The notes below the pieces were generated by a model that saw only the letters and a program-made list of their open reading frames with translations, was not told where the DNA came from and did not search any database. Below are positions 1-6,323 of a stretch of 14,146 nucleotides of DNA, piece after piece. The translations under genes were made by a program, and so were the position numbers. How positions within the stretch are numbered: position 1 is the stretch's first letter; each line of letters opens with the position of its first letter. The DNA comes from Nitrospirota bacterium (GTDB taxonomy: Bacteria > Nitrospirota > Nitrospiria > Nitrospirales > Nitrospiraceae), in contig JACRQB010000155.1 of assembly GCA_016222925.1 (NCBI GenBank), positions 1 through 14,146 on the forward strand. The letters are read 5' to 3'.

Positions 1-1
1 C

Positions 2-79
2 GTCCTCGAATCGGACTGCATCCACTGCACAGCCTGCGGACATGCATTCGATGCCAGGCTGGAAATGATGGAGACCTAG
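2..79 (+). CDS. C-terminal end of an unidentified Cys-containing protein (partial)
   Basis: An open frame enters from the left edge and stops at TAG 77-79, giving 25 residues. It contains a C-x2-C-x2-C arrangement (CIHCTACG) about 13 residues before the end, followed by an acidic/hydrophobic tail ending MMET. Such a spacing is found in iron-sulfur and zinc-binding proteins, but the fragment is too short to name. It lies outside any other gene and is the only reading that explains the first 80 bases. The start and the rest of the protein are outside the window. Confidence is limited by the length. Confidence 0.35.
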   Translation, partial: VLESDCIHCTACGHAFDARLEMMET

Positions 80-396
80 AACGGCCGCGGAGAAACTCAT
101 TCTGGCCTCCTGTGGCCGTCACGAATATCGAGGGTTGAGAAGACATTGAACAACCAGCAGGATGCGCGGTCAGTACAAGATGGAAGGAAGAAAGGAACCG
201 GCAGGTTTCTGATAGAGCCTGAGGCTCATGAGCATCATAGGCGGGACAACCCGCAGACCGTGGCCGAGGCACCATTGGGAGAATAAGAGTTTGGTGACCG
301 CTCGGCAACGGCGCTCGTGCGGAAGAATATTCTTTCGGGCGCCGACCAGGAGATGCCACCATGGTTCCTAATCCCTGGAGAGAACAAGGAAGTGGA
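80..396. other. Region without a convincing gene
   Basis: About 317 bp between the upstream protein end and the minus-strand membrane protein. I see no long frame with a plausible start and ribosome site. One open frame runs on the plus strand from 297 to 510 with an ATG at 361, but it overlaps the membrane gene antisense and has no recognisable product. Small dyads are present: GCGGG-ACAA-CCCGC at 241-254 and the 12-bp palindrome AAGAATATTCTT at 323-334. Neither has a T-run, so neither is a clear terminator for the flanking genes. Confidence 0.4.
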
Positions 397-837
397 TCAA
401 CGTTCCCAATGGTACCCGACGAGAAAGGGCATGACCGTCAACACACCGAGCGCACTAACGGGCAGAGTCCCGACAACGGAACCTTGAAAGGTGAAGTACT
501 CCCCCAATGAAAGACCATGCAGCGGGAGGACAACCATACATTCCATGAGGATCATGAAGCCGAGAGCAACGGTACCGACTCCAAGGCGGACGGACGGCAG
601 AGGCGGCAAGGTGAATCGATCGATGACCCATTTTGATCCGATGATCATGGCAAGAATGGTCGAAGGGGTCTCCATCACTCGGGCAATAAATGCGCTGATA
701 TGCTGGGCGACCACCTCAAGCCGAACCACCTCAAGAACAAATCCTGCTCCAAGCGCGACGAGAAAATAGACCGTTCCGGCTTTCACGATTTCCACAATGT
801 CCTTGGTTCTTTCGCCGTCAGGCGCTTTATCCGGCAT
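397..837 (-). CDS. Small multi-pass membrane protein of unknown function
   Basis: With the ATG at 837 the product has 146 residues. A short charged N-terminus (MPDKAPDGERTKD) is followed by about four hydrophobic segments: roughly residues 20-37, 50-70, 84-106 and 120-140. The frame is open further upstream to a GTG at 972, but the extra 45 residues are Ser/Pro-rich and look non-coding, so I prefer the internal ATG; its ribosome site is weak. The hydrophobic pattern with a Leu/Val-rich first helix, an Arg-containing loop and a Trp-Val pair in the second helix recalls an uncharacterised family of 140-150 residue inner-membrane proteins. I cannot give a function. It is transcribed away from the downstream plus-strand cluster. 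Confidence 0.65.
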   Translation of the reverse strand: MPDKAPDGERTKDIVEIVKAGTVYFLVALGAGFVLEVVRLEVVAQHISAFIARVMETPSTILAMIIGSKWVIDRFTLPPLPSVRLGVGTVALGFMILMECMVVLPLHGLSLGEYFTFQGSVVGTLPVSALGVLTVMPFLVGYHWER

Positions 838-1161
838 AGAAGTCACAGGATGAATTGTGTTTCCAAGATGGTTCGTTCTGACACTGGATAACGCGCGCGA
901 AGGAGATGGTTCGCGACTCCCAATTACGACAGGACCGTGAGAATGAACCGCCGGTGGTATGAAGAAAGCCACCCTGAGTCAATCCGCAGGGCAAGCTTGA
1001 TTTTCCATCGTCTTACCAACCTCGGAAATAGTTTTCCCCTTCACTCGGGCAGTTGTATTGTATCGTACCCCACTTTGGAGCCTGTCGTAACACAAGACTC
1101 TCGCCCTTGCTGCTGTCTATAGCTATGCCTCCTTCCCATTGAGACGCTAGTAATTCTCACG
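838..1161. other. Divergent intergenic region, no gene seen
   Basis: This stretch separates the minus-strand membrane gene from the plus-strand aldo/keto reductase remnant. Frames here are short and carry no recognisable protein. It should hold the promoter of the membrane gene, but I cannot point to a convincing -35/-10 pair on that strand. Part of it (to 972) is an open extension of the membrane gene frame that I regard as untranslated. Confidence 0.4.
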
Positions 1162-1191
1162 TTGAGACCTCCCCTGTGAACTGTGTATGGT
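1162..1191 (+). promoter_or_regulatory. Possible sigma-70-type promoter for the reductase/DUF488/tag cluster
   Basis: TTGAGA at 1162-1167 and TATGGT at 1186-1191 are separated by 18 bp. A transcript starting near 1198 would place the AGGGAGA ribosome site (1204-1210) just ahead of the ATG at 1217. The -35 matches 5 of 6 consensus bases, the -10 is weaker. Assigned by eye only. Confidence 0.3.
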
Positions 1192-1216
1192 ACAAGGCCT
1201 GACAGGGAGATCTGTG

Positions 1217-1899
1217 ATGCCATTGACCGCCTATAATAATAACGCCCCGATTCCCTCCTTCATGTACGGCACTGCCTGGAAGAAAGAGGCCACCACCGGG
1301 TTGGTGCTGCAAGCCGTGGAACTTACGACGCACGGGCAAGCATCACGACACAGGTGCAGCAATCCTTTGCCAGCTCTCTCACACATCTCCACACGGACTA
1401 TCTCGACTCGTATGTGCTGCATGGACCCTATTCACGGCGCGGCTTGGGAGCTGAGGACTGGGAAGTGTGGGCGGCGATCGAATCCCTCTATGATGCCGGG
1501 AAGACAAAGATGATCGGGATCAGTAACGTCACGGCCGATCAGCTGACCTTGCTCTGCGTCAAAGCCAAACACAAGCCGATGATGGTGCAGAACCGTTGCT
1601 ATGCCGCGCTTGGCTGGGATAAAGAGGTGCGGGAGATCTGCCGAATAAACCAGATCATATACCAGGGGTTCTCGCTCCTCACGGCCAATTCTGGAATTTT
1701 TGCCGAACCGGACTTGCGGGCCATGGCAGCCAAATACCAGACGGGTCTCGCACAAATTGTCTTCCGCTTTGCCCAGCAAATCGGCATGCTGCCGCTGACC
1801 GGCACGACGAATGTTCAGCATATGAAAGAAGACCTGCTATCGGATCGATTCACGCTGCTCTCGGAGGAAATTCGACAGATCGAAACCATCGGCCTGTAG
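1217..1899 (+). pseudogene. Aldo/keto reductase, broken by an internal deletion and frame change
   Basis: The N-terminus starts at ATG 1217 behind AGGGAGA with 6 nt spacing. It reads like a family N-terminus (PSFMYGTAWKKEATT, then LVLQAVE). At about 1318-1324 the matching frame changes, and the protein resumes as TYDARASITTQVQQSF and continues to the normal end at 1899. Where residues 36 to about 90 of an intact reductase should be, nothing is left. By family knowledge this segment carries three of the four catalytic residues (Asp of the DTA motif, Tyr, Lys); the fourth, His in SYVLHGP, remains. The C-terminal part also retains GISNV, the QNRCY strand and the GTTN cofactor loop. The remnant could be translated from GTG 1354 as 181 residues but would lack the NADPH-barrel start and catalysis. 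It lies 2 bp upstream of the DUF488 gene. An assembly error is an alternative to true decay. Confidence 0.8.
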
Positions 1900-1901
1900 C
1901 G

Positions 1902-2315
1902 ATGATGGGAAAGATCCTCGTGAAACGTGTCTACGAGCCAGCGGCCAAGTCTGATGGGTTCCGTATCCTGGTCGACCGGCTCTGGCCACGTGGTATTTCA
2001 AAAGAGGCGGCCAAACTCGATCTCTGGATGCCCGATCTCGGTCCATCAACATCTCTGCGAAAGTGGTTCAACCACGATCCTGCCCGATGGATCGAATTCA
2101 ACCACCGCTACTTTGCTGAGCTAAAAGACAAAACGGCCATTCTCGCAACGATCACTGAACAGGCCAAGACCCGTCCCATAACGCTGCTCTATTCCGCCAA
2201 AGACGAGCAGCACAATCAGGCCGTCGCCCTCCAAAGCTTTCTGCTGAAACGACCGAGTTCGCACCCCCCCATCACCAGAACGCCAGCATCAATTTCTAGC
2301 CCCAGGAACGGATGA
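1902..2315 (+). CDS. DUF488 (YeaO-like) family protein
   Basis: This 137-residue protein begins 2 bp after the reductase stop; ATG 1905 is an equally possible start. The hallmark of the family is near the N-terminus: KRVYEP, then GFRILVDRLWPRG at about residues 19-31, followed by W-x3-LGPS and an RKWFNHDP-type stretch. LLYSAKDEQHNQA near residue 105 matches the conserved end of the domain. The domain normally ends around residue 118; here it is followed by a Pro/Ser-rich tail of about 20 residues. Members are small cytoplasmic proteins of unknown biochemical role, often beside stress or redox genes. The tight spacing on both sides indicates translation coupled to its neighbours in one operon. 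Confidence 0.85.
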   Translation: MMGKILVKRVYEPAAKSDGFRILVDRLWPRGISKEAAKLDLWMPDLGPSTSLRKWFNHDPARWIEFNHRYFAELKDKTAILATITEQAKTRPITLLYSAKDEQHNQAVALQSFLLKRPSSHPPITRTPASISSPRNG

Positions 2316-2467
2316 TGGTCGACATTGCTTTGACAATTCTCATCTTAGTCGGTGGAGTCGTGCTTTGGCTGGTGATTCACCAACGGTATCGCCGCTGGCA
2401 GGCCGGCAAGTTAGCCGACAAGATGTTGGAGGACGTGCTCAAAGGCAAGGACGCCTTTCGACGGTAG
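2312..2467 (+). CDS. Single-helix membrane microprotein (50-51 residues)
   Basis: An open frame starts at ATG 2312 or ATG 2315 and overlaps the DUF488 stop (ATGATG around 2312-2317). The AGGA at 2304-2307 is better spaced for 2315. The product has a hydrophobic helix at residues 3-22 (DIALTILILVGGVVLWLVI) and then a strongly basic cytoplasmic stretch (HQRYRRWQAGK). A charged amphipathic tail ends KGKDAFRR. The positive residues directly after the helix predict an N-out/C-in single-pass inner-membrane protein. The stop-start overlap, the ribosome site and the clear membrane-plus-basic layout argue for a real gene, although I do not recognise a family. It fills the gap between DUF488 and tag. 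Confidence 0.6.
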   Translation: MMVDIALTILILVGGVVLWLVIHQRYRRWQAGKLADKMLEDVLKGKDAFRR

Positions 2468-2523
2468 CAGCTATGGTAGACCACGGGTGATTGAAGACCA
2501 TCAGCAGGTACCAAGGTCGGGTC

Positions 2524-3084
2524 ATGCCTCTTGAAAAAATACCTCAAACGCGATGCTCTTGGGCCGGAGACAAACCACACATGATTCGCTATCACGACCG
2601 GGAGTGGGGGAGGCCGGTGCATCACGATCGGCAACTGTTTGAAATGTTGCTGCTCGAAGGAGCGCAGGCCGGCCTCACCTGGGACACAATCCTTCGACGA
2701 CGGGAAGGCTATCGAAAGGCCTTCGCTGGGTTTGATCCGGCCAAGGTGGCTACGTTCACCGCCAACAGAAAGAAGCAGTTGCTGAATGATCCCGGCATCA
2801 TCCGCAATCGGTTGAAGATCGACGCAGCGGTAACCAATGCGCAGGCCTTTCTGGCAGTGCAGAAAGAATTCGGATCGTTTGATCGGTATGTCTGGCAATT
2901 TGTCGACGGGAAACCGATACGGAATTATCGGCGAACGATGGCAGATGTTCCGGCTACGAGCCCAAAGAGCGATACGCTGTCAAAGGATCTTAAGAAACGT
3001 GGGTTCCGGTTCGTGGGAAGCACGATCGTCTATGCCTTCATGCAGGCGGTGGGAATGGTGGATGACCATCTCAGCATCGCATAG
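2524..3084 (+). CDS. tag: DNA-3-methyladenine glycosylase I
   Basis: Tag excises 3-methyladenine from alkylated DNA in the cytoplasm as the first step of base excision repair. The 186-residue product from ATG 2524 aligns along its length with E. coli Tag from memory: RCSWAG, YHDREWG, LFEMLLLEGAQAGLTW, GIIRNRLKI, SDTLSKDLKKRGFRFVG and YAFMQAVGMVDDH. The base-binding Glu (E45, E. coli Glu38) and the N-terminal zinc ligands Cys11 and His24 are kept. A TTG at 2491 would add 11 residues that do not resemble the family, so I chose the ATG. Odd: the protein ends DDHLSIA, so the position of the fourth zinc ligand (E. coli Cys179) is Ala and the usual Cys-containing tail is absent. It is last in the plus-strand cluster, 56 bp after the microprotein. 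Confidence 0.93.
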   Translation: MPLEKIPQTRCSWAGDKPHMIRYHDREWGRPVHHDRQLFEMLLLEGAQAGLTWDTILRRREGYRKAFAGFDPAKVATFTANRKKQLLNDPGIIRNRLKIDAAVTNAQAFLAVQKEFGSFDRYVWQFVDGKPIRNYRRTMADVPATSPKSDTLSKDLKKRGFRFVGSTIVYAFMQAVGMVDDHLSIA

Positions 3085-3186
3085 GAAATAGAGATCAATC
3101 CTCGTTTCCTCCTTTCAATAGCTGCGTCCTTTTCCGACCTCCCCCGTCTATAGAGATGAGGGCGGAATGACCCGCAGCTCGTTCAC

Positions 3187-3193
3187 AAGGAGG
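3187..3193 (+). promoter_or_regulatory. Near-perfect ribosome binding site
   Basis: AAGGAGG at 3187-3193 with 7 nt to ATG 3201 is the best Shine-Dalgarno in the window. It fixes the start of the CadI/ArsI-like gene and suggests high translation of the two-gene unit that follows. Confidence 0.7.
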
Positions 3194-3200
3194 GTTTCTC

Positions 3201-3644
3201 ATGCGTCCCCATATTTCACTCGATGTGCGTGATGTGTCCAAGTCGGTGGCGTTCTATGAAAAGGTGTTCGGGGTGAAGCCTCAGAAGCAGGCGGCCGACT
3301 ATGCCAAGTTTGACTTGAAGACTCCGGCCCTGAACTTCTCACTGGTTTCTTCAACGGGAACAGTCAGTTCCGTCGATCATCTCGGGATCGAGGTTGAGAC
3401 AGTTGAGGAGATCGCCGAGTGGAAGGCCCGCTTACAACGTGAAGGTATACTTGAGAAAGTCGAGGAGAACATCGCCTGTTGCTTTGCCCGACAAGACAAA
3501 CTTTGGTTTACTGACCAGGACGGCAACGCCTGGGAGATCTTTACCGTCCATGAGCAATTGGAGGTCACTGGACGACTCAGTCAAACAGGCTGTTGCGTCC
3601 CGAAGAAGGCAGGTGCTCATGAGCCAGCCACCTGCGGCGTCTGA
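3201..3644 (+). CDS. ArsI/CadI-type vicinal-oxygen-chelate metalloprotein
   Basis: This 147-residue protein has one glyoxalase/dioxygenase fold unit: MRPHISLDVRDVSKSVAFY at the start, VDHLGIEV in the middle and DGNAWEIFTV near residue 112. His4, His60 and Glu112 are the expected metal ligands. Cys93-Cys94 (NIACCFA) forms the vicinal Cys pair that in ArsI binds trivalent organoarsenicals for C-As bond cleavage; CadI, a cadmium-induced relative, shares the layout. A further Cys pair (TGCCVP) and a CGV end lie in the tail. By family, the role is resistance to methylarsenite, aromatic arsenicals or another thiophilic metal, in the cytoplasm. The gene overlaps the downstream sigma factor by 26 bp. 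No arsR, arsenite pump or arsM is visible nearby, so the substrate is inferred only. Confidence 0.85.
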   Translation: MRPHISLDVRDVSKSVAFYEKVFGVKPQKQAADYAKFDLKTPALNFSLVSSTGTVSSVDHLGIEVETVEEIAEWKARLQREGILEKVEENIACCFARQDKLWFTDQDGNAWEIFTVHEQLEVTGRLSQTGCCVPKKAGAHEPATCGV

Positions 3645-4314
3645 GCCGGCGCAGTACCGCATAGGAATCGACAGGGGAGAGGCCATCATAACTAAAGCGA
3701 CGGAAGAACTCTGGCAACTCATGCATGATGGCCTCCGTGCCTTCATCGCCAAGCGAGTGAGCGATCAGGGGCATCTCGATGATATTCTGCAGGATGTGTT
3801 CATGCGTGTCCATCGGCAGATAGACTCTGTGAGCGATCCAGGCCGGTTGGTTTCATGGATCTATCAAGTCACGCGGAATGCGATCATCGATCATTACCGG
3901 AAGCCGGGAAGACAGCGAGAGATTCCAACAGGACTCAGCGCAGAGCTTGAAGTTCTTAACGAAGCTTCCGAGGCTTCAACAACGACTCATCTCAGCGATG
4001 CTGCCGAACCTCGCGCAGAACTCGCGGCGTGCCTTCGTCCCATGATAGATCGACTATCACAGAATTACCGGGAGGCGATCACGCTTGTGGAGATCGAGGG
4101 ACTGACGCAGCAGGCCGCAGCCAAACAGATAGGCATTTCCCTGTCTGGGATGAAATCTCGAGTCCAACGAGGGCGCACGCAGCTCAAACAGATGCTTGAC
4201 GACTGCTGTGTGATCCAACTGGATCGCCGGAAAGGCGTCGTCGAATATCGTTCGCGTAGAACCGATTGTGATCCCTGTTCATCCGACAAGAAAACGCCTG
4301 ATACGGATCTATGA
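3619..4314 (+). CDS. RNA polymerase sigma factor, SigZ-like ECF type
   Basis: The 231-residue product from ATG 3619 carries sigma region 2 at about residues 35-95 (QDVFMRVHRQID, then LVSWIYQVTRNAIIDHYRK). Region 4 is at about 137-192 (LSQNYREAITLVEIEGLTQQ, then GISLSGMKSRVQRGR). This is the ECF layout and the wording resembles SigZ. It would direct RNA polymerase to a small regulon. The tail after region 4 holds Cys196-Cys197 and Cys217-x2-Cys220, a possible thiol or metal sensing patch; no separate anti-sigma gene is seen. The frame is open upstream to 3394 but that lies inside the metalloprotein gene, so the ATG at 3619, with AGG 5 nt before it, is preferred. The 26-bp overlap indicates translation coupling and a shared purpose. 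Targets cannot be read here. Confidence 0.85.
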   Translation: MSQPPAASEPAQYRIGIDRGEAIITKATEELWQLMHDGLRAFIAKRVSDQGHLDDILQDVFMRVHRQIDSVSDPGRLVSWIYQVTRNAIIDHYRKPGRQREIPTGLSAELEVLNEASEASTTTHLSDAAEPRAELAACLRPMIDRLSQNYREAITLVEIEGLTQQAAAKQIGISLSGMKSRVQRGRTQLKQMLDDCCVIQLDRRKGVVEYRSRRTDCDPCSSDKKTPDTDL

Positions 4315-4326
4315 ATGTATTATGAA

Positions 4327-4356
4327 TTGGGTACCCTCAGCAGAGAGGGTACCCAA
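4327..4356. terminator. Perfect 12-bp hairpin between convergent genes
   Basis: TTGGGTACCCTC (4327-4338), loop AGCAGA, and GAGGGTACCCAA (4345-4356) form a perfect stem. It lies between the sigma factor stop (4314) and the peroxidase stop (4377). There is no strong T-run on either side; the minus-strand side reads AATTCATAAT. It most likely ends both transcripts. Confidence 0.65.
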
Positions 4357-4376
4357 CAGGAGAGACAAGGCAGGAC

Positions 4377-6011
4377 CTAGTTCAGCGGATGTACGACTCC
4401 GGCGAAGTTGAGCAAATCCGTGATCTCGAAATCGCCGGGCTTCGCGGACGGCAAGGTCGGTTTCCAATTCTTGTCGACGGCCAGGTAGGAGTCCTTATCG
4501 GCTTTGAGTAAGCCGATGAACACTTCCCCGACAATCCGGCCGCCGACCGGTCCCAACCGTAAGCCTTGTTCAAGGACTTCTGCTTCTTTCAGGATGTAGT
4601 ACCAGAGTGGGGTACTTTGGTCCATCTTGAAGGGAGCCAGTTCTGCGAGTTGTGCAGGGGTGAGAACCTGGGTGCCCATGACTCGCGCGATCGCTTGTCC
4701 TGATGGAATGCCAAAGTTCACATGGCGTATGAGGTTTCTGGATGCCAAGGACTGAATACCATCTGTTGGCAAGCCAGGAGCCGTTGGTCCAGGGGGTGAT
4801 CCAGGGAGGAGAAAGAGCGGGGTCGAGAGCTTGGTGTCGATCAGCTTATTGGGTCGGGGGGCGAAGGGCGAGTTCCGGTCATCGACGAGCTTGAAGAACG
4901 TCTGCCAATCGATAAACCGATGCGGAGCCCGCTTGCCGCCACGCATATCGTCCGAATTAGGATCGAAGACGAATGCAAAGAACTCGCTGCCGTCAGCCGG
5001 ACCGAAGTTCGCCCGATAACTAGGACGAATTTGCGAATGGCCGAATCGATAGGCTGCCACCGCGAATTCGACGGGAATCAGTGGCTCTCGCCTCGGACTC
5101 CGAAAAATTGAATCTTGAGTCCGGTCGTGAACTCTGTAGAACCGCGGACCGCTCCTCAAGATTTCATCCACCCGATCCTGCCCGATCGTCAGAGGCAGGA
5201 ATTCATTGAGCACAATCCATTGATAGTGCCACCGGACCTGTTGCTGGGCCTCCTTGAAGATCTCTTGGGCGGAACGACTGGCATTGGCCTTATCGTTGCG
5301 CAACCGATCGACCACGGCATTGTGAAACTTCAGCATGGCCAGATGAAATTGGCTGAGAATGACATTCTCATCGTTCCGACTGTCCGCGATGATGGCATTG
5401 TTGTTAGCATCGCGGGGTAGGTCGAACCGTGGAGCCCCTTTTCGAGACACCAACTCCGATCCAGTGATGGCTTCCACTTTGAATTTGATGTCACCGGAAC
5501 TGGTGTCGTAGAGTTCAGGCGACCCGGTGGGGCCGTTCCCGTAGACACTGTCGAGATCAAACTCGGCGGTCCTGAAATTGGTGGTCTGCCTGGGTTTGGT
5601 GTTCTCGAGCAGCGGGGCTTTCAACGCGAGAGTGAGATCGTGGTCCAGGAACTGCCCGAAGAATGTCACCCCGGCCGTCATGTTCGGATTGTTGGGATTG
5701 TTCGCACTCAAGGTTGGCTCTGTAATTAGCCGGATCGGACCTTCGGCCAGGGTGTCCTTGGCATCGAGGATACCACCTATGACACCAAGATTTTTTGCTT
5801 GTTCTCTGGATTCATCGGTCTGTGGGGCGAAGGGCGGGAGCCCTGGAAACATACGGCTAAACACATCGTCTGGGAAACGCGGACGAGTGGGTTTTGTGAC
5901 GTGCAAATTGTTTCGTTCTGACAGATCCTCGGCTGCAATGGCTTGTTCGGTCGTGCCGGAAAGCAGGCCGGCAAGACCGAGCACCACGACACATGTTGCT
6001 CGAATGTGCAT
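4377..6011 (-). CDS. Exported animal-type haem peroxidase
   Basis: The 544-residue protein starts at 6011 behind AGGAGG (6019-6024, 7 nt spacing). A signal peptide covers about residues 1-27 (basic MHIR, hydrophobic core, AIAA before EDL), so the enzyme should be periplasmic or secreted. The peroxidase domain follows the myeloperoxidase/peroxinectin plan. Distal site: GQFLDHDLT, with Gln120 and distal His124, plus the calcium-binding Asp beside it. DLDSVYGNG lies near 152-160. Arg212 in SRNDEN is the likely catalytic Arg, followed by HLAMLKFHN. Proximal His325 is in YRFGHSQIRPSY. All expected active-site residues are present, so it should oxidise halides, phenols or similar donors with hydrogen peroxide. 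It stands alone, converging on the sigma factor and divergent from the flavoprotein. The substrate cannot be told from sequence. Confidence 0.9.
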   Translation of the reverse strand: MHIRATCVVVLGLAGLLSGTTEQAIAAEDLSERNNLHVTKPTRPRFPDDVFSRMFPGLPPFAPQTDESREQAKNLGVIGGILDAKDTLAEGPIRLITEPTLSANNPNNPNMTAGVTFFGQFLDHDLTLALKAPLLENTKPRQTTNFRTAEFDLDSVYGNGPTGSPELYDTSSGDIKFKVEAITGSELVSRKGAPRFDLPRDANNNAIIADSRNDENVILSQFHLAMLKFHNAVVDRLRNDKANASRSAQEIFKEAQQQVRWHYQWIVLNEFLPLTIGQDRVDEILRSGPRFYRVHDRTQDSIFRSPRREPLIPVEFAVAAYRFGHSQIRPSYRANFGPADGSEFFAFVFDPNSDDMRGGKRAPHRFIDWQTFFKLVDDRNSPFAPRPNKLIDTKLSTPLFLLPGSPPGPTAPGLPTDGIQSLASRNLIRHVNFGIPSGQAIARVMGTQVLTPAQLAELAPFKMDQSTPLWYYILKEAEVLEQGLRLGPVGGRIVGEVFIGLLKADKDSYLAVDKNWKPTLPSAKPGDFEITDLLNFAGVVHPLN

Positions 6012-6082
6012 TCGGATTCCTCCTACGTTTGATTATGAACAAATAAACATCTGTATGACGACCTCAGAGCAAACCTTCCTCA

Positions 6083-6100
6083 CGGCGATGGCCATCGCCG
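6083..6100. promoter_or_regulatory. 18-bp perfect palindrome, candidate operator
   Basis: CGGCGATGG followed directly by CCATCGCCG is a perfect dyad. It is extended by CTCA on the left and TGAG on the right with one extra T. It lies 72-89 nt upstream of the peroxidase start in the divergent region. Position and symmetry suit a dimeric regulator of the peroxidase, but no regulator gene is adjacent and no binding family is recognised. Confidence 0.4.
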
Positions 6101-6184
6101 TTGAGAGGGTTGTATACCAGCAAGAGTCGAGCCACGACGGAATCAATGTAAATTCTCAAAAAACGCCTATAACCACGCTACGAA

Positions 6185-6225
6185 TGTGTTCAGCTGTGTT
6201 CGAACTCGGCGTAGTTGTGTAGTTG
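6185..6225. repeat. Short direct repeats in the divergent promoter region
   Basis: TGTGTTC occurs at 6185-6191 and 6195-6201, 10 bp apart start to start, about one helical turn. GTAGTTG occurs at 6211-6217 and 6219-6225. An 8-bp palindrome GTTCGAAC overlaps at 6198-6205. This could be a regulator site upstream of the flavoprotein promoter, or chance. Confidence 0.25.
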
Positions 6226-6252
6226 CGTCCATGCGAAGGTAAATTCCTACAG

Positions 6253-6282
6253 TTGACAATCTCTCTTTAATGCACGTATTGG
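6253..6282 (+). promoter_or_regulatory. Probable sigma-70-type promoter of the flavoprotein gene
   Basis: A consensus -35 TTGACA (6253-6258) is followed after 18 bp by TATTGG (6277-6282). This gives a leader of about 35 nt to ATG 6324. The -35 is perfect and the -10 partial. The local AT content is higher than in the genes around it. Confidence 0.45.
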
Positions 6283-6323
6283 AATTGATTGAACATTCCT
6301 CGTCACAACGTATTGAGAGCTGA

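Noticed and set aside
3141..3162. Imperfect hairpin CCCCCGTCT / AGATGAGGG after tag
   Set aside because: Has one mismatch and a G-U pair, and no T-run; it overlaps possible promoter sequence, so calling it a terminator is not supported.
3394..3618. N-terminal extension of the sigma factor frame
   Set aside because: It runs inside the ArsI/CadI-like gene in another frame, reads as Arg/Ser-rich non-family sequence, and sigma region 2 starts well after ATG 3619.
5578..6222. 214-residue plus-strand open frame antisense to the peroxidase start and upstream region
   Set aside because: It lies almost entirely opposite a well-supported peroxidase including its signal peptide, has no domain and no ribosome site.
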